DNA of 64,000 bases from Streptomyces katrae (lineage in GTDB: Bacteria > Actinomycetota > Actinomycetes > Streptomycetales > Streptomycetaceae), in NCBI RefSeq assembly GCF_000717655.1, contig NZ_JNZY01000001.1, positions 62,001 through 126,000 of the forward strand. The letters run 5' to 3'. This document shows positions 50,360-59,731 of the stretch, piece by piece. Numbering within the stretch: the stretch's first letter is position 1; the number at the start of each line of letters is the position of its first letter. Position numbers and translations under genes: made by a program. The notes beneath the pieces are model-generated. The model made no database searches. It was given only the letters and a program-made list of their open reading frames with translations, and had not been told where the DNA came from.

Positions 50360-52015
50360 TCAGATGCCCGCGGCTGCCGACAGGTCCTTCTTGATCGCGT
50401 CCAGGACCTCCTGGCCGCGGGTGCGGGCCGGTGCGAGGTCCGCGGCGTCCGCCACCGGGACCACGACCTCCAGGTAGCACTTCAGCTTCGGCTCCGTACC
50501 CGACGGCCGCACGATCACCCGGGCCTTGTAGTCGCCCTCCAGGTAGTAGCGCAGGCCGTCCGTGGGCGGCAGCGTCTCCGTACCCCGGTTCAGGTCCTCC
50601 GCCGAGGAGACCCGCAGGCCCGCCAGCGACACCGGCGGCTGCGCCCGCAGCGCAGCCATCGCCGAGGCGATGACCGACAGGTCCGAGACGCGGACCGACA
50701 GCTGGTCGGTGGCGTGCAGGCCGTGCTCCATCGCCAGGTCGTCCAGCAGGTCGGTCAGCGTGCGGCCCTGCTCCTTGAGCTCCGAGGCGAGTTCCGCCAC
50801 CAGCAGGGCGGCCGTGACGCCGTCCTTGTCGCGGACGCCCTCGGGGTCCACGCAGTAGCCGAGCGCCTCCTCGTAGCCGTAGCGCAGGCCCTCGACGCGG
50901 GCGATCCACTTGAAGCCGGTGAGGGTCTCCTCGTAGCCGACGCCCGCCGCCTGCGCGATCCGTCCCAGCAGGGACGACGACACGATGGACTCGGCGAAGA
51001 CGCCCGTCGCGCCCTTGTGGACCAGGTGGGCCGCGAGCAGCGCGCCGACCTCGTCGCCGCGCAGCATGCGCCAGCCGGTCGCCGAAGCGTCGTCCGGGAC
51101 GGCCACCGCGCAGCGGTCCGCGTCCGGGTCGTTCGCGATCACGATGTCCGGCCCGGCCTCGGCGGCCTTGGCGAAGGCCAGGTCCATCGCGCCCGGCTCC
51201 TCCGGGTTCGGGAAGGCCACCGTCGGGAAGGCCGGGTCCGGCTCCGCCTGCTCGGCCACGAGGACCGGCTCCGGGAAGCCGGCGCGGGCGAAGGCGGCCA
51301 GCACGACGTCCTTGCCGACGCCGTGCATGGCCGTGTAGACGGTCCGCACGCCCCGGGGGGAGCCGGGGGTCAGGACGGCGTCCGTACGGGCCAGGTAGGC
51401 CTCCAGGACCTCGTCGCCGAGGTCCTCCCAGCCGGACTCCGGACGGGGGACCGAGGCGAGGGTGTCCACGCGCCCGATCTCCGCGGCGATCTCCGTGTCC
51501 GCCGGGGACACGATCTGCGAGCCGTCGCCGAGGTAGACCTTGTAGCCGTTGTCCCGGGGCGGGTTGTGGCTCGCGGTCACCTCGACGCCGGCGACGGCAC
51601 CCAGGTGCCGTATGGCGTACGCGAGGACGGGCGTCGGCAGCGGGCGGGGCAGGACGGCCGCGCGCAGGCCCGCGCCGGTCATCACGGCGGCGGTGTCACG
51701 GGCGAAGTCCGCGGACTTGTACCGCGCGTCGTAGCCGACGACGACCAGGCCGCCGGCGTGGCCCTGGGCCTTCAGGTAGGCCGCGAGGCCCGCCGCGGCC
51801 CGGATGACCACCGAGCGGTTCATCCGCATCGGGCCCGCGCCGATCTCGCCGCGCAGTCCGGCGGTGCCGAACTGGAGGGTGCCGGAGAAGCGGTCCGCAA
51901 GCTCCGTGACGTCCCCGGCCTCGATGAGCTTCGTGAGCTCCTCGGCCGTCTCGGGGTCCGGGTCCTCCGCCAGCCAGGCCCGGGCCCGGGTGATCAGGTC
52001 GTCCTGTTCCTGCAC
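50360..52015 (-). CDS. Phospho-sugar mutase (phosphopentomutase/phosphoglucomutase type)
   Basis: 551 residues of the alpha-D-phosphohexomutase superfamily, PGM2-like. Visible: LQFGTAGLRGEIGAGPMRMN, catalytic phosphoserine loop GVEVTASHNPPRDNGYKVY, metal-binding loop NDPDADRCAVA, sugar-binding segment GDEVGALLA and GFKWIARVEG, and the phosphate-binding RPSGTEPKLKCYLE. PGM2-like enzymes can act as phosphopentomutases, converting ribose- or deoxyribose-1-phosphate to the 5-phosphate. Its place directly after purine nucleoside phosphorylase (same strand, 50 bases) and with deoC in the same region supports that role (inference). GTG start at 52015. Confidence 0.9.
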   Translation of the reverse strand: MQEQDDLITRARAWLAEDPDPETAEELTKLIEAGDVTELADRFSGTLQFGTAGLRGEIGAGPMRMNRSVVIRAAAGLAAYLKAQGHAGGLVVVGYDARYKSADFARDTAAVMTGAGLRAAVLPRPLPTPVLAYAIRHLGAVAGVEVTASHNPPRDNGYKVYLGDGSQIVSPADTEIAAEIGRVDTLASVPRPESGWEDLGDEVLEAYLARTDAVLTPGSPRGVRTVYTAMHGVGKDVVLAAFARAGFPEPVLVAEQAEPDPAFPTVAFPNPEEPGAMDLAFAKAAEAGPDIVIANDPDADRCAVAVPDDASATGWRMLRGDEVGALLAAHLVHKGATGVFAESIVSSSLLGRIAQAAGVGYEETLTGFKWIARVEGLRYGYEEALGYCVDPEGVRDKDGVTAALLVAELASELKEQGRTLTDLLDDLAMEHGLHATDQLSVRVSDLSVIASAMAALRAQPPVSLAGLRVSSAEDLNRGTETLPPTDGLRYYLEGDYKARVIVRPSGTEPKLKCYLEVVVPVADAADLAPARTRGQEVLDAIKKDLSAAAGI

Positions 52016-52065
52016 TACTTCCGCCTTGTCTCTCGTACGGTCTTTTCTCGTACGGTTCCGGTGCC

Positions 52066-52872
52066 TCAGATGCGGGCGAGGACCTGGGTCAGCAGCTTGC
52101 CCATGCGCGCGGCCGAGTCACGGCCGGCCTGGAGCACCTCTTCGTGGTTCAGCGGCTCGCCGGAGAGGCCCGCCGCCAGGTTGGTGACCAGGGAGATGCC
52201 GAGCACCTCGGCGCCGGCCTCGCGGGCGGCGATCGCCTCGAGGACCGTGGACATGCCGACCAGGTCGGCGCCCATGACGCGGATCATGTTGATCTCGGCC
52301 GGGGTCTCGTAGTGCGGGCCGGGGAACTGGACGTAGACGCCCTCTTCGAGGGTCTCGTCGATCTCCTTGCACATCGCGCGCAGGCGCGGCGAGTACAGGT
52401 CGGTCAGGTCCACGAAGTTCGCGCCGACGATCGGCGAGGCGGCCGTCAGGTTGAGGTGGTCGCTGATCAGGACGGGCTGGCCGGGCTTCATGCCCTCGCG
52501 CAGACCGCCGCAGCCGTTGGTCAGGACGACGGTCTTGCAGCCGGCGGCGACGGCGGTGCGCACGCCGTGGGCGACGGCGGCGACGCCGCGGCCCTCGTAG
52601 TAGTGGGTCCGGCCGAGGAAGAGCAGCGCACGCTTGTCGCCGATCTTGTACGAGCGGATCTTGCCGCCGTGGCCCTCGACCGCGGGCGGCGGGAAGCCGG
52701 GCAGTTCGGTGACGGGGAACTCGGCGTCGGGTGCGCCCAGCGCCTCTGCGGCGGGGGCCCAGCCGGAGCCCATGACGAGGGCGACATCGTGGGTTTCGGC
52801 GCCGGTCAGCTCACGCAGGCGGGCGGCTGCGGCGGTGGCGTCGGCGAAGGGGTCGGTAACAGATGCGTTCAC
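52066..52872 (-). CDS. deoD: Purine nucleoside phosphorylase
   Basis: 268 residues, trimeric PNP (PunA) type. Cleaves inosine, guanosine and deoxy forms with phosphate. Motifs: [20 protein letters not shown] (phosphate loop), [75 protein letters not shown] and [20 protein letters not shown]. All features are as in actinobacterial PNPs. GTG at 52872 starts before the conserved part; a palindromic operator is 25 bases upstream. Upstream of the phospho-sugar mutase gene, so both may form one operon. Confidence 0.95.
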   Translation of the reverse strand: MNASVTDPFADATAAAARLRELTGAETHDVALVMGSGWAPAAEALGAPDAEFPVTELPGFPPPAVEGHGGKIRSYKIGDKRALLFLGRTHYYEGRGVAAVAHGVRTAVAAGCKTVVLTNGCGGLREGMKPGQPVLISDHLNLTAASPIVGANFVDLTDLYSPRLRAMCKEIDETLEEGVYVQFPGPHYETPAEINMIRVMGADLVGMSTVLEAIAAREAGAEVLGISLVTNLAAGLSGEPLNHEEVLQAGRDSAARMGKLLTQVLARI

Positions 52873-52897
52873 GCAGACGAGCGTAGCCGAGCATTGC

Positions 52898-52909
52898 CTA
52901 CGCGCGTAG
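52898..52909. promoter_or_regulatory. Nucleoside-regulon operator copy 6 (perfect)
   Basis: CTACGCGCGTAG, perfect palindrome, 25 bases upstream of the purine nucleoside phosphorylase GTG start (minus strand). Confidence 0.75.
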
Positions 52910-53032
52910 ATGGCGCAGCTCACGGTGTTCGGATCGTTGCCTTGTCGTTTCCGCCGAATCGACCGCTTTCCGACGCGCCGCGGCCGGGCGCCGACCGGAC
53001 GAGTTCGGCCCATCGCAAAGGGAGAGGAGGCC

Positions 53033-53470
53033 TCAGCAGGGCCGCTTGCGCAGTTCCATCACGTAGTCGTGCGGTGCGCCCGCCGATTCGGCGGCGTCGG
53101 CGAGCTCACCCAGGTAGCGCGCCGAGGGCAGGCCGCCCTCGTAGCCGTTCAGCACGTAGCACCACGCCGCCTCCTCGCCGTCCAGCGTGTGGACGCGGAT
53201 CCGCATCCGGCGGTAGATGTCGAGCCCGACGCCCTCCCACCGGTCCATGGAGTCCTCGTCCAGCGGCGCGATGTCGTACAGCGCGACGAACACCTGGTGC
53301 CTCGGGGCCTCGACGATCGTGGCGAGGGCGCCCTCCCACCCCATCTGCTCACCGCCGAAGGTCAGCCGCCAGTCGTTGATCCAGCCCGTGCCGCGCAGCG
53401 GCGAATGCGGAGCGCGGCGCGTCATCAGCCGCGGGTCGAGGTTGCCGGCGTACGCGGCGTAGAGCGACAT
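53033..53470 (-). CDS. Gamma-glutamylcyclotransferase-like protein
   Basis: 145 residues. [20 protein letters not shown] is the family start (YAxYGSNL type), [20 protein letters not shown] follows, and [20 protein letters not shown] plus [20 protein letters not shown] complete the BtrG/GGCT-like beta barrel. The catalytic Glu is probably in EGVGLDIY or the preceding loop. It would cyclise gamma-glutamyl amines or remove a gamma-glutamyl group. ATG at 53470. It is divergent from the lpdA gene. Confidence 0.82.
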   Translation of the reverse strand: MSLYAAYAGNLDPRLMTRRAPHSPLRGTGWINDWRLTFGGEQMGWEGALATIVEAPRHQVFVALYDIAPLDEDSMDRWEGVGLDIYRRMRIRVHTLDGEEAAWCYVLNGYEGGLPSARYLGELADAAESAGAPHDYVMELRKRPC

Positions 53471-53666
53471 GAGGTCGAGGGTACGGGAGGGGCGGGGATG
53501 GCCGCGTGCCCGGATGGTGCCCGGACGGCGCACGGATGGCCGGACCGGGGGAGAAGCACCTTGAAGCGTGCGGGACAATGGGGCACGGAATGCATCCCCC
53601 GGGGAGACCCCCCGGAAGCCCCGGCCGGGGCGGCAGCCGGCCGGGTAGACGTGAGGCGGAGTTTTC

Positions 53667-55106
53667 GTGACCCGGATCGTGATCATCGGCGGCGGACCCG
53701 GCGGGTATGAGGCGGCCCTCGTGGGGGCCCAGCTCGGCGCGGAGGTGACCGTCGTCGACTGCGACGGCCTCGGTGGCGCGTCCGTCCTCACCGACTGCGT
53801 ACCCTCCAAGACCCTCATTGCGACCGCCGAGGTCATGACGACCTTCGACTCGTCGTACGAGGAGCTCGGCATCGTCGTCGCCGACGACACCCCGCACATC
53901 GAGCAGGCCGCGCGCGTCGTCGGCGTCGACCTCGGCAAGGTGAACCGGCGCGTCAAGCGCCTCGCGCTCGCCCAGTCGCACGACATCACCGCCTCCGTCA
54001 CCCGGGCCGGCGCCCGCGTCGTACGGGGCCGCGGCAAGCTCGGCGGCCCGCAGGGCATCGACGGCACGCGCGACGTCATCGTCACCGCCGCCGACGGCAC
54101 CGAGACGATCCTCACGGCCGACGCCGTGCTGATCGCGACCGGCGGCCACCCCCGCGAGATCCCGGACGCCATGCCCGACGGCGAGCGGATCCTGAACTGG
54201 ACCCAGGTCTACGACCTGGACGAGCTCCCCGAAGAGCTCATCGTGGTGGGCTCCGGCGTCACCGGCGCCGAGTTCGCCGGCGCGTACCAGGCCCTCGGCT
54301 CCCGGGTGACGCTGGTCTCCTCCCGCGACCGCGTGCTGCCCGGCGAGGACCCGGACGCGGCCGCCGTCCTCGAGGACGTCTTCCGCCGCCGCGGCATGAA
54401 CGTCATCGGGCGCTCGCGCGCCGAGTCCGCCAAGCGCGTCGGCGACCGGGTCGAGGTCACCCTCTCCGACGGCCGCGTCATCACCGGCACGCACTGCCTG
54501 ATGGCCGTCGGCGCGATCCCGAACACCAAGGACATGAACCTGGAGGAGTCCGGGGTCCGGCTCAAGGACTCCGGGCACATCTGGACCGACAAGGTCTCCC
54601 GTACGTCCGCGCCCGGCGTGTACGCGGCCGGCGACGTGACGGGCATCTTTGCGCTGGCCTCCGTCGCCGCCATGCAGGGCCGCATCGCGATGTACCACTT
54701 CCTCGGCGACGCGGTGGCCCCGCTGAACCTCAAGACGGTCTCCTCGAACGTCTTCACCGACCCGGAGATCGCCACCGTCGGCTACACCCAGGCCGACGTG
54801 GACGCCGGCAAGATCGACGCCCGCGTGGTGAAGCTGCCGCTGCTGCGCAACCCGCGCGCCAAGATGCAGGGCATCCGGGACGGTTTCGTGAAGCTGTTCT
54901 GCCGCCCCGGCACCGGGATCGTGGTGGGCGGTGTGGTCGTGTCGCCGCGCGCGAGCGAGCTGATCCACCCCATCTCGATCGCCGTCGACAACAACCTGAC
55001 CGTCGAGCAGATCGCAAACGCGTTCACGGTGTACCCCTCGCTGTCGGGATCGATCGCCGAGGTCGCGCGCCAGCTGCACACGCGGAAGGCCGCCGGCGAG
55101 GCGTGA
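53667..55106 (+). CDS. lpdA: NAD(P)H-quinone reductase (LpdA type)
   Basis: 479 residues of the flavoprotein disulfide reductase family. VIIGGGPGGYEAALVGAQLG is the FAD motif, VVGSGVTGAEFAGAYQALGS the NAD(P)H motif, GVYAAGDVTGIFALASVAAM the second FAD contact, and VYPSLSGSIAEVARQLH the C-terminus. The redox-active CxxxxC motif is incomplete: the segment is GGASVLTDCVPSKTL, with Ser in place of the first Cys, so it cannot act as a dihydrolipoamide dehydrogenase. The mycobacterial homologue LpdA reduces quinones with NAD(P)H. GTG start at 53667. Confidence 0.93.
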   Translation: MTRIVIIGGGPGGYEAALVGAQLGAEVTVVDCDGLGGASVLTDCVPSKTLIATAEVMTTFDSSYEELGIVVADDTPHIEQAARVVGVDLGKVNRRVKRLALAQSHDITASVTRAGARVVRGRGKLGGPQGIDGTRDVIVTAADGTETILTADAVLIATGGHPREIPDAMPDGERILNWTQVYDLDELPEELIVVGSGVTGAEFAGAYQALGSRVTLVSSRDRVLPGEDPDAAAVLEDVFRRRGMNVIGRSRAESAKRVGDRVEVTLSDGRVITGTHCLMAVGAIPNTKDMNLEESGVRLKDSGHIWTDKVSRTSAPGVYAAGDVTGIFALASVAAMQGRIAMYHFLGDAVAPLNLKTVSSNVFTDPEIATVGYTQADVDAGKIDARVVKLPLLRNPRAKMQGIRDGFVKLFCRPGTGIVVGGVVVSPRASELIHPISIAVDNNLTVEQIANAFTVYPSLSGSIAEVARQLHTRKAAGEA

Positions 55107-55281
55107 GAACGGCAACCGCCGCACGTCGCAAGGGGACTTGGGGTGGGTCGCCGGTGAGTGAAGAGACGTTCACTCAGTCGTCCGGACGCGTATACCACTA
55201 GTCGCCCTGTTTTATGGACAACTTCGGTATTCCGGCGCAAGGAGCTGAAACAAGACGGTCGTTGGGGTTACTGTCAGTTTC

Positions 55282-56232
55282 GTGTTCGCTGCAGAACGTC
55301 GCCAATTGATTCTCGAAATGGTGCGGGCCAACGGAGCGGTATCGCTCCGTGAGCTCGCCCGCGTCGTCCAGACCTCCGAAGTGACCGTACGGCGGGACGT
55401 GCGGGCGCTGGAGGCAGAAGGACTCCTCGACCGCCGACACGGCGGTGCGGTATTGCCGGGCGGTTTCACGCGGGAGTCCGGGTTTCCGCAAAAGTCCCAT
55501 CTCGCGACGGCGGAAAAGACCGCCATTGCCGACGTGGCGGCCGGCCTTGTCGAAGAAGGCGAGGCCGTCGTCGTCGGCGCGGGCACCACGACCCAGGAGC
55601 TGGCCCGCCGGCTCGCCCGGGTGCCCGGACTGACCGTCGTCACCAACTCGCTGCTGGTCGCGCAGGCTCTGGCCCACGCGAACCGGGTGGAGGTGGTCAT
55701 GACCGGCGGGACCCTGCGGGGCTCGAACTACGCGCTGGTCGGCAGCGGTGCCGAGCAGTCCCTCCAGGGGCTGCGGGTGTCGCGGGCCTTCCTCTCCGGG
55801 AGCGGCCTGACCGCCGAGCGCGGGCTGTCCACGTCCAACATGCTCAGCGCGAGCGTGGACCGGGCGCTGGTGCAGGCCGCGGCGGAAGTGGTGGTACTGG
55901 CCGACCACACGAAGCTCGGTACCGACACCATGTTCCAGACCGTGCCGACGGACGTGATGACCCGTCTGGTCACGGACGAGCCGCCGCCGCACGACGACCG
56001 GGCGGCGACGGAGCTGCAGGCGCTCGCCGACCAGGGAGTGCAGATCACCGTGGCGGGGGCCGTTGCCTCCGGCGGTGAGGGGATGGTGGGCCGGCGCCCG
56101 CGCAGGGAGTCCCCGCTGCCGGTGCAGAGGCGTGGGGGGCCGTCGGCGCAGCTGCGCAGCGCGCCTGCCTCGCTGCTCGAGCAGGCTGCGGCCGGGGACC
56201 GCCCCCGCGTCGCGGACATGAGGCGCAGGTAG
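55282..56232 (+). CDS. DeoR-family transcriptional regulator
   Basis: 316 residues. N-terminal helix-turn-helix typical of DeoR/GlpR (RRQLILEMVRANGAVSLREL, VVQTSEVTVRRDVRALEAEG, LLDRRHGGAVL) followed by the DeoRC sensor fold that binds phosphorylated sugars: VVVGAGTTTQELARRLARVP, TVVTNSLLVAQALA, VEVVMTGGTLRGSNYALVGS and VVVLADHTKLGTDT. An extra 60-residue C-terminal tail is low complexity. GTG start. Its location among nucleoside-salvage genes makes it a candidate regulator of the CTACGCGCGTAG sites (deoxyribose-5-phosphate is a known effector of DeoR-type regulators), but no such site is seen in its own upstream region. Confidence 0.9.
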   Translation: MFAAERRQLILEMVRANGAVSLRELARVVQTSEVTVRRDVRALEAEGLLDRRHGGAVLPGGFTRESGFPQKSHLATAEKTAIADVAAGLVEEGEAVVVGAGTTTQELARRLARVPGLTVVTNSLLVAQALAHANRVEVVMTGGTLRGSNYALVGSGAEQSLQGLRVSRAFLSGSGLTAERGLSTSNMLSASVDRALVQAAAEVVVLADHTKLGTDTMFQTVPTDVMTRLVTDEPPPHDDRAATELQALADQGVQITVAGAVASGGEGMVGRRPRRESPLPVQRRGGPSAQLRSAPASLLEQAAAGDRPRVADMRRR

Positions 56233-56255
56233 GAGCCCCGGGGCTCCGCCCCGGA

Positions 56256-56318
56256 CCCCGCGCCTCAAACGCCGGCGGGGCTGGATCTTCCAGCCCCGCC
56301 GGCGTTTGAGGCGCGGGG
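56256..56318. repeat. Perfect 30-bp-arm palindromic repeat (Streptomyces intergenic type)
   Basis: Arms 56256-56285 and 56289-56318 are exact reverse complements, with a 3-base loop TCT. The core CGCCTCAAACGCCGGC is a sequence commonly seen in intergenic repeats of Streptomyces (recollection). It sits 23 bases past the DeoR gene stop and can end transcription from that gene. Confidence 0.85.
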
Positions 56319-56362
56319 GTTCCCAGGGGCCGGCCCCCGGCAGCGGCGCCGCAGACGAAAAA

Positions 56363-56398
56363 ACGGGGTCCCCGGGGCGGTGGCCCCGGGAACCCCGT
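56363..56398 (-). terminator. Terminator of the acyl-CoA carboxylase alpha-chain gene
   Basis: Perfect 15-bp stem (56363-56377 / 56384-56398), loop CGGTGG, followed in the transcribed (minus) direction by TTTTTT, 16 bases past the accA stop. It is a classical intrinsic terminator, unusual in this GC-rich genome. Confidence 0.93.
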
Positions 56399-56414
56399 CA
56401 GGAGTGCAAGGACC

Positions 56415-58169
56415 TCAGTCCTTGATCTCGCAGATGGTGGCGCCGGAGGTGAGGCTGGCGCCGACCTCGGCTGTCAGGCCGACGATCGTCCCGGAGCGGT
56501 GCGCATTCAGCGGCTGCTCCATCTTCATGGCCTCGAGTACGACGACCAGGTCGCCCTCGTTGACCTGCTGGCCCTCCTCGACCGCGACCTTGACGATCGT
56601 GCCCTGCATCGGGGACGCGAGGGTGTCGCCGGAGGCCGCCGGGCCGGACTTCTTGGCCGCGCGGCGCTTCGGCTTCGCGCCGCCCGCAGCGGCCGTGCGC
56701 GCCAGGGTCATGCCCAGCGAGGACGGCAGCGAGACCTCGAGGCGCTTGCCGCCGACCTCGACGACCACCGTCTCGCGGCCCGGCTCGTCTTCGGCGTCGT
56801 CCGCAGCCGGAGCCGCGAACGCCGGGATCTCGTTGACGAACTCGGTCTCGATCCAGCGGGTGTGCACCTGGAAGGGGTCCGAGGTGAACGCCGGGTCGGC
56901 GACGACCGCGCGGTGGAACGGGATGGCCGTGGCCATGCCCTCGACCTCGAACTCGGCCAGCGCGCGGGCGGCACGCTGGAGCGCCTGCTCGCGGGTGGCG
57001 CCGGTGACGATCAGCTTGGCCAGCAGGGAGTCCCAGGCCGGGCCGATGACGGAGCCGGACTCGACACCCGCGTCGAGGCGGACGCCCGGGCCGGTCGGCG
57101 CGACGAACTTCGTCACCGTGCCGGGCGCCGGGAGGAAGCCGCGGCCCGGGTCCTCGCCGTTGATGCGGAACTCGATGGAGTGGCCGCGCAGCACCGGGTC
57201 CCCGTAGCCGAGCTCCTCGCCGTCGGCGATGCGGAACATCTCGCGGACCAGGTCGATGCCGGCGACCTCTTCGGTGACCGGGTGCTCGACCTGCAGGCGG
57301 GTGTTGACCTCCAGGAAGGAGATCAGGCCGTCGGCGGAGACGAGGAACTCCACCGTGCCGGCGCCGACGTAGCCGGCCTCCTTCAGGATGGCCTTGGAAG
57401 CGGCGTACAGCTCCGCGTTCTGCGCCTCGGTCAGGAACGGCGCGGGAGCCTCCTCCACCAGCTTCTGGTGGCGGCGCTGCAGCGAGCAGTCACGGGTGGA
57501 GACGACGACCACGTTGCCGTGGCTGTCGGCCAGGCACTGGGTCTCGACGTGCCGCGGCTTGTCGAGGTAGCGCTCGACGAAGCACTCGCCGCGGCCGAAG
57601 GCGGCGACGGCCTCGCGTACGGCGGAGTCGTAGAGCTCCGGCACCTCTTCGAGGGTGCGGGCGACCTTCAGGCCGCGACCGCCGCCGCCGAAGGCGGCCT
57701 TGATCGCGATCGGCAGGCCGTGCTCCTTGGCGAACGCCACGACTTCTTCGGCACCCGAGACCGGGTCCGGCGTACCGGCGACCAGCGGGGCGCCTGCGCG
57801 CTGCGCGATGTGCCGGGCGGCGACCTTGTCGCCGAGGTCGCGGATGGCCTGCGGCGGCGGGCCGATCCAGGTCAGGCCGGCGTCGAGCACGGCCTGCGCG
57901 AAGTCGGCGTTCTCGGAGAGGAAGCCGTATCCGGGATGGATGGCGTCCGCGCCGGAATCGGCTGCGGCCTGCAGGACCTTGGAGATGTCCAAGTAGCTGG
58001 CGGCCGGGGTGTCACCGCCCAACGCGAAAGCTTCGTCGGCCGCGCGGACATGCAGAGCGTCCCGGTCCGGATCGGCGTAGACGGCTACGCTTGCGATTCC
58101 GGCATCCCGGCAGGCCCGAGCAACGCGGACAGCGATTTCGCCACGGTTGGCGATGAGCACCTTGCGCAC
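56415..58169 (-). CDS. accA2: Acyl-CoA carboxylase alpha chain (biotin carboxylase + biotin carrier)
   Basis: 584 residues. Biotin carboxylase domain ([43 protein letters not shown]-grasp [40 protein letters not shown]), a linker with [11 protein letters not shown] and the C-terminal biotinyl domain with EAMKMEQP (biotinylated Lys). It supplies carboxybiotin to carboxyltransferase beta subunits such as the one encoded at 60181-61776, giving malonyl- or methylmalonyl-CoA. GTG at 58169 has AGGAGG upstream. The gene is monocistronic and ends with a T-tract terminator. The accA2 symbol follows S. coelicolor usage by position. Confidence 0.94.
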   Translation of the reverse strand: MRKVLIANRGEIAVRVARACRDAGIASVAVYADPDRDALHVRAADEAFALGGDTPAASYLDISKVLQAAADSGADAIHPGYGFLSENADFAQAVLDAGLTWIGPPPQAIRDLGDKVAARHIAQRAGAPLVAGTPDPVSGAEEVVAFAKEHGLPIAIKAAFGGGGRGLKVARTLEEVPELYDSAVREAVAAFGRGECFVERYLDKPRHVETQCLADSHGNVVVVSTRDCSLQRRHQKLVEEAPAPFLTEAQNAELYAASKAILKEAGYVGAGTVEFLVSADGLISFLEVNTRLQVEHPVTEEVAGIDLVREMFRIADGEELGYGDPVLRGHSIEFRINGEDPGRGFLPAPGTVTKFVAPTGPGVRLDAGVESGSVIGPAWDSLLAKLIVTGATREQALQRAARALAEFEVEGMATAIPFHRAVVADPAFTSDPFQVHTRWIETEFVNEIPAFAAPAADDAEDEPGRETVVVEVGGKRLEVSLPSSLGMTLARTAAAGGAKPKRRAAKKSGPAASGDTLASPMQGTIVKVAVEEGQQVNEGDLVVVLEAMKMEQPLNAHRSGTIVGLTAEVGASLTSGATICEIKD

Positions 58170-58556
58170 GATGGCTCCCTCCTTGAAACAAGCTGAGTTT
58201 AGGGACAGCCCACACGGCGTTTCGACCCTTCCCTGGTGGTGACCTTGCCCACACGCAGTGTGATTCGAGTCCACCTCCAGGCAGGAAAGCCCTTGTGGCG
58301 CCCCAGGTCAGGGGGATCCCCAACTGCACAGTAACCCCGTCATGTATCCAAGGTCTCTGTCCGCCGGGTCAGCGGCCCCCTGTGATTCTTTGTCGAGTCC
58401 CTACGAACGGCCCACACATTCTTTGCGTGTCCGCGGTACGGGGGCCCTTCGCGTAACGAAGCTGCCCGGACCCCTTGTCCGTACGTTTACCCGTTAGTAG
58501 CCTCCAGGCGTCGAACAGGCTTGTGGCCGGGGACGTGTGGGGAGGGGTGGGTCGTC
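58170..58556. other. Divergent promoter region
   Basis: 387 bases between the carboxylase alpha-chain gene (minus) and the membrane protein gene (plus). It should carry both promoters. No gene, operator repeat or RNA structure was recognised. Confidence 0.35.
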
Positions 58557-59072
58557 GTGGGCGTCGTGCTGCGCAGACTCGTGGCCGGGCTGGCCGCGGT
58601 CGTGCTCGTCGCCGAGGCGGCGGTGCTCGTTCTCGTGCACTTCGTGCTCGGCCGGACCACCCACAACCAGTCGATGTCCATCGCCGGCATGGACCCGGAT
58701 GTCATGTCCCTGGCGACGTACGGGATGGGGGCCGGCATCGGCGCCTTCCTGCTCCTGTGCGCCGTGCTGCTCGCCGTGGTGGCCGTACGCGACCGGGCCC
58801 CCGGCACCTTCGCCCGCATCGTGCTCGTCACCGCCGCCGTCACCCACGGGCTGCTCGGCGCCCTCGCCGTCGGCCTGGTCGGCTGGGGCGCCTTCGCCGT
58901 GATGATGCTGATCCTCTGCCTGCTCGTCCTGACCCTGGTGCTCTACGCGGCCCAGGGCGGGGCCGGGGCGCCCGCAGGGGGCGCCGGGGGCGGACCGGAC
59001 GGCCAGGAGGGGCGGGACGCCCAGGACGCCCCGCCTCCGCCCCTCGGGGAGCTCAAGCCCACAAATCCGTGA
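58557..59072 (+). CDS. Four-helix membrane protein
   Basis: 171 residues with four transmembrane helices: [60 protein letters not shown] and [20 protein letters not shown]. An extracytoplasmic loop ([20 protein letters not shown]) lies between helices 1 and 2. The C-terminal 40 residues are Gly/Pro/Ala-rich and likely cytoplasmic. No function is recognisable. GTG at 58557 has GGAGGGG nine bases upstream; a TTG at 58521 would add 12 poor residues. It overlaps the end of the maf gene by 20 bases in convergent orientation. Confidence 0.8.
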   Translation: MGVVLRRLVAGLAAVVLVAEAAVLVLVHFVLGRTTHNQSMSIAGMDPDVMSLATYGMGAGIGAFLLLCAVLLAVVAVRDRAPGTFARIVLVTAAVTHGLLGALAVGLVGWGAFAVMMLILCLLVLTLVLYAAQGGAGAPAGGAGGGPDGQEGRDAQDAPPPPLGELKPTNP

Positions 59073-59670
59073 TGGACACACCGAGTTCGCCCAGCAGGGA
59101 GCGCAGCAGCGGCATCGACAGCCCGATGACGTTCCCGTGGTCGCCGTCGATGCCCTCGATGAACGGCGCCGACAGCCCGTCCAGCGTGAATGCCCCGGCC
59201 ACGTGCAGCGGCTCGCCGCTCGCCACGTACGCCGCCACCTCCGCGTCCGTCGGCTCGCCGAACCGGACCGTCGTGGAAGCCGTGGCCGAGACCTGACGCC
59301 CGGTCGCCGTGTCGATCACGCAGTGCCCGGTGCGCAGTACACCGGCCCGTCCGCGCATCGACTTCCAGCGGGCGGTGGCCTCCTCGGCGTCCGCCGGCTT
59401 GCCGAGCGCCTCGCCGTCCAGCTCCAGCACCGAGTCGCAGCCGATCACCAAGGCGCCCGCGGCCTCGTCCAGGGCCGCCACCACGCCCGCCTTGGCCTCG
59501 GCCAGCGCCAGCGCCAGCTCGGCGGGGGTCTCCGCGCTGAGCGCGTCCTCGTCGAAGTTGCTGACGATCACGTGCGGGGCCAGCCCGGCCTGCCGCAGCA
59601 GGTTGAGCCGGGCGGGTGAGGCGGAGGCGAGGACGAGGGCGTGGGCCGGGGCCTGGGCAGCAGCAGTCAT
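59053..59670 (-). CDS. maf: Maf-family nucleoside triphosphate pyrophosphatase
   Basis: 205 residues. [19 protein letters not shown] is the N-terminal Maf signature, VSNFDEDAL the next, [20 protein letters not shown] the metal-binding core, [20 protein letters not shown] and [20 protein letters not shown] the substrate loop. Maf hydrolyses non-canonical or surplus nucleoside triphosphates and affects cell division. ATG at 59670 is chosen; a longer start is less likely. It follows the small membrane protein gene on the same strand. Confidence 0.93.
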   Translation of the reverse strand: MTAAAQAPAHALVLASASPARLNLLRQAGLAPHVIVSNFDEDALSAETPAELALALAEAKAGVVAALDEAAGALVIGCDSVLELDGEALGKPADAEEATARWKSMRGRAGVLRTGHCVIDTATGRQVSATASTTVRFGEPTDAEVAAYVASGEPLHVAGAFTLDGLSAPFIEGIDGDHGNVIGLSMPLLRSLLGELGVSITDLWA

Positions 59671-59731
59671 GCCGCCATCGTAGGGGCGGGGATCCGGCAC
59701 CCGGCACGCACCGGGACACCCTGCACGGAGG

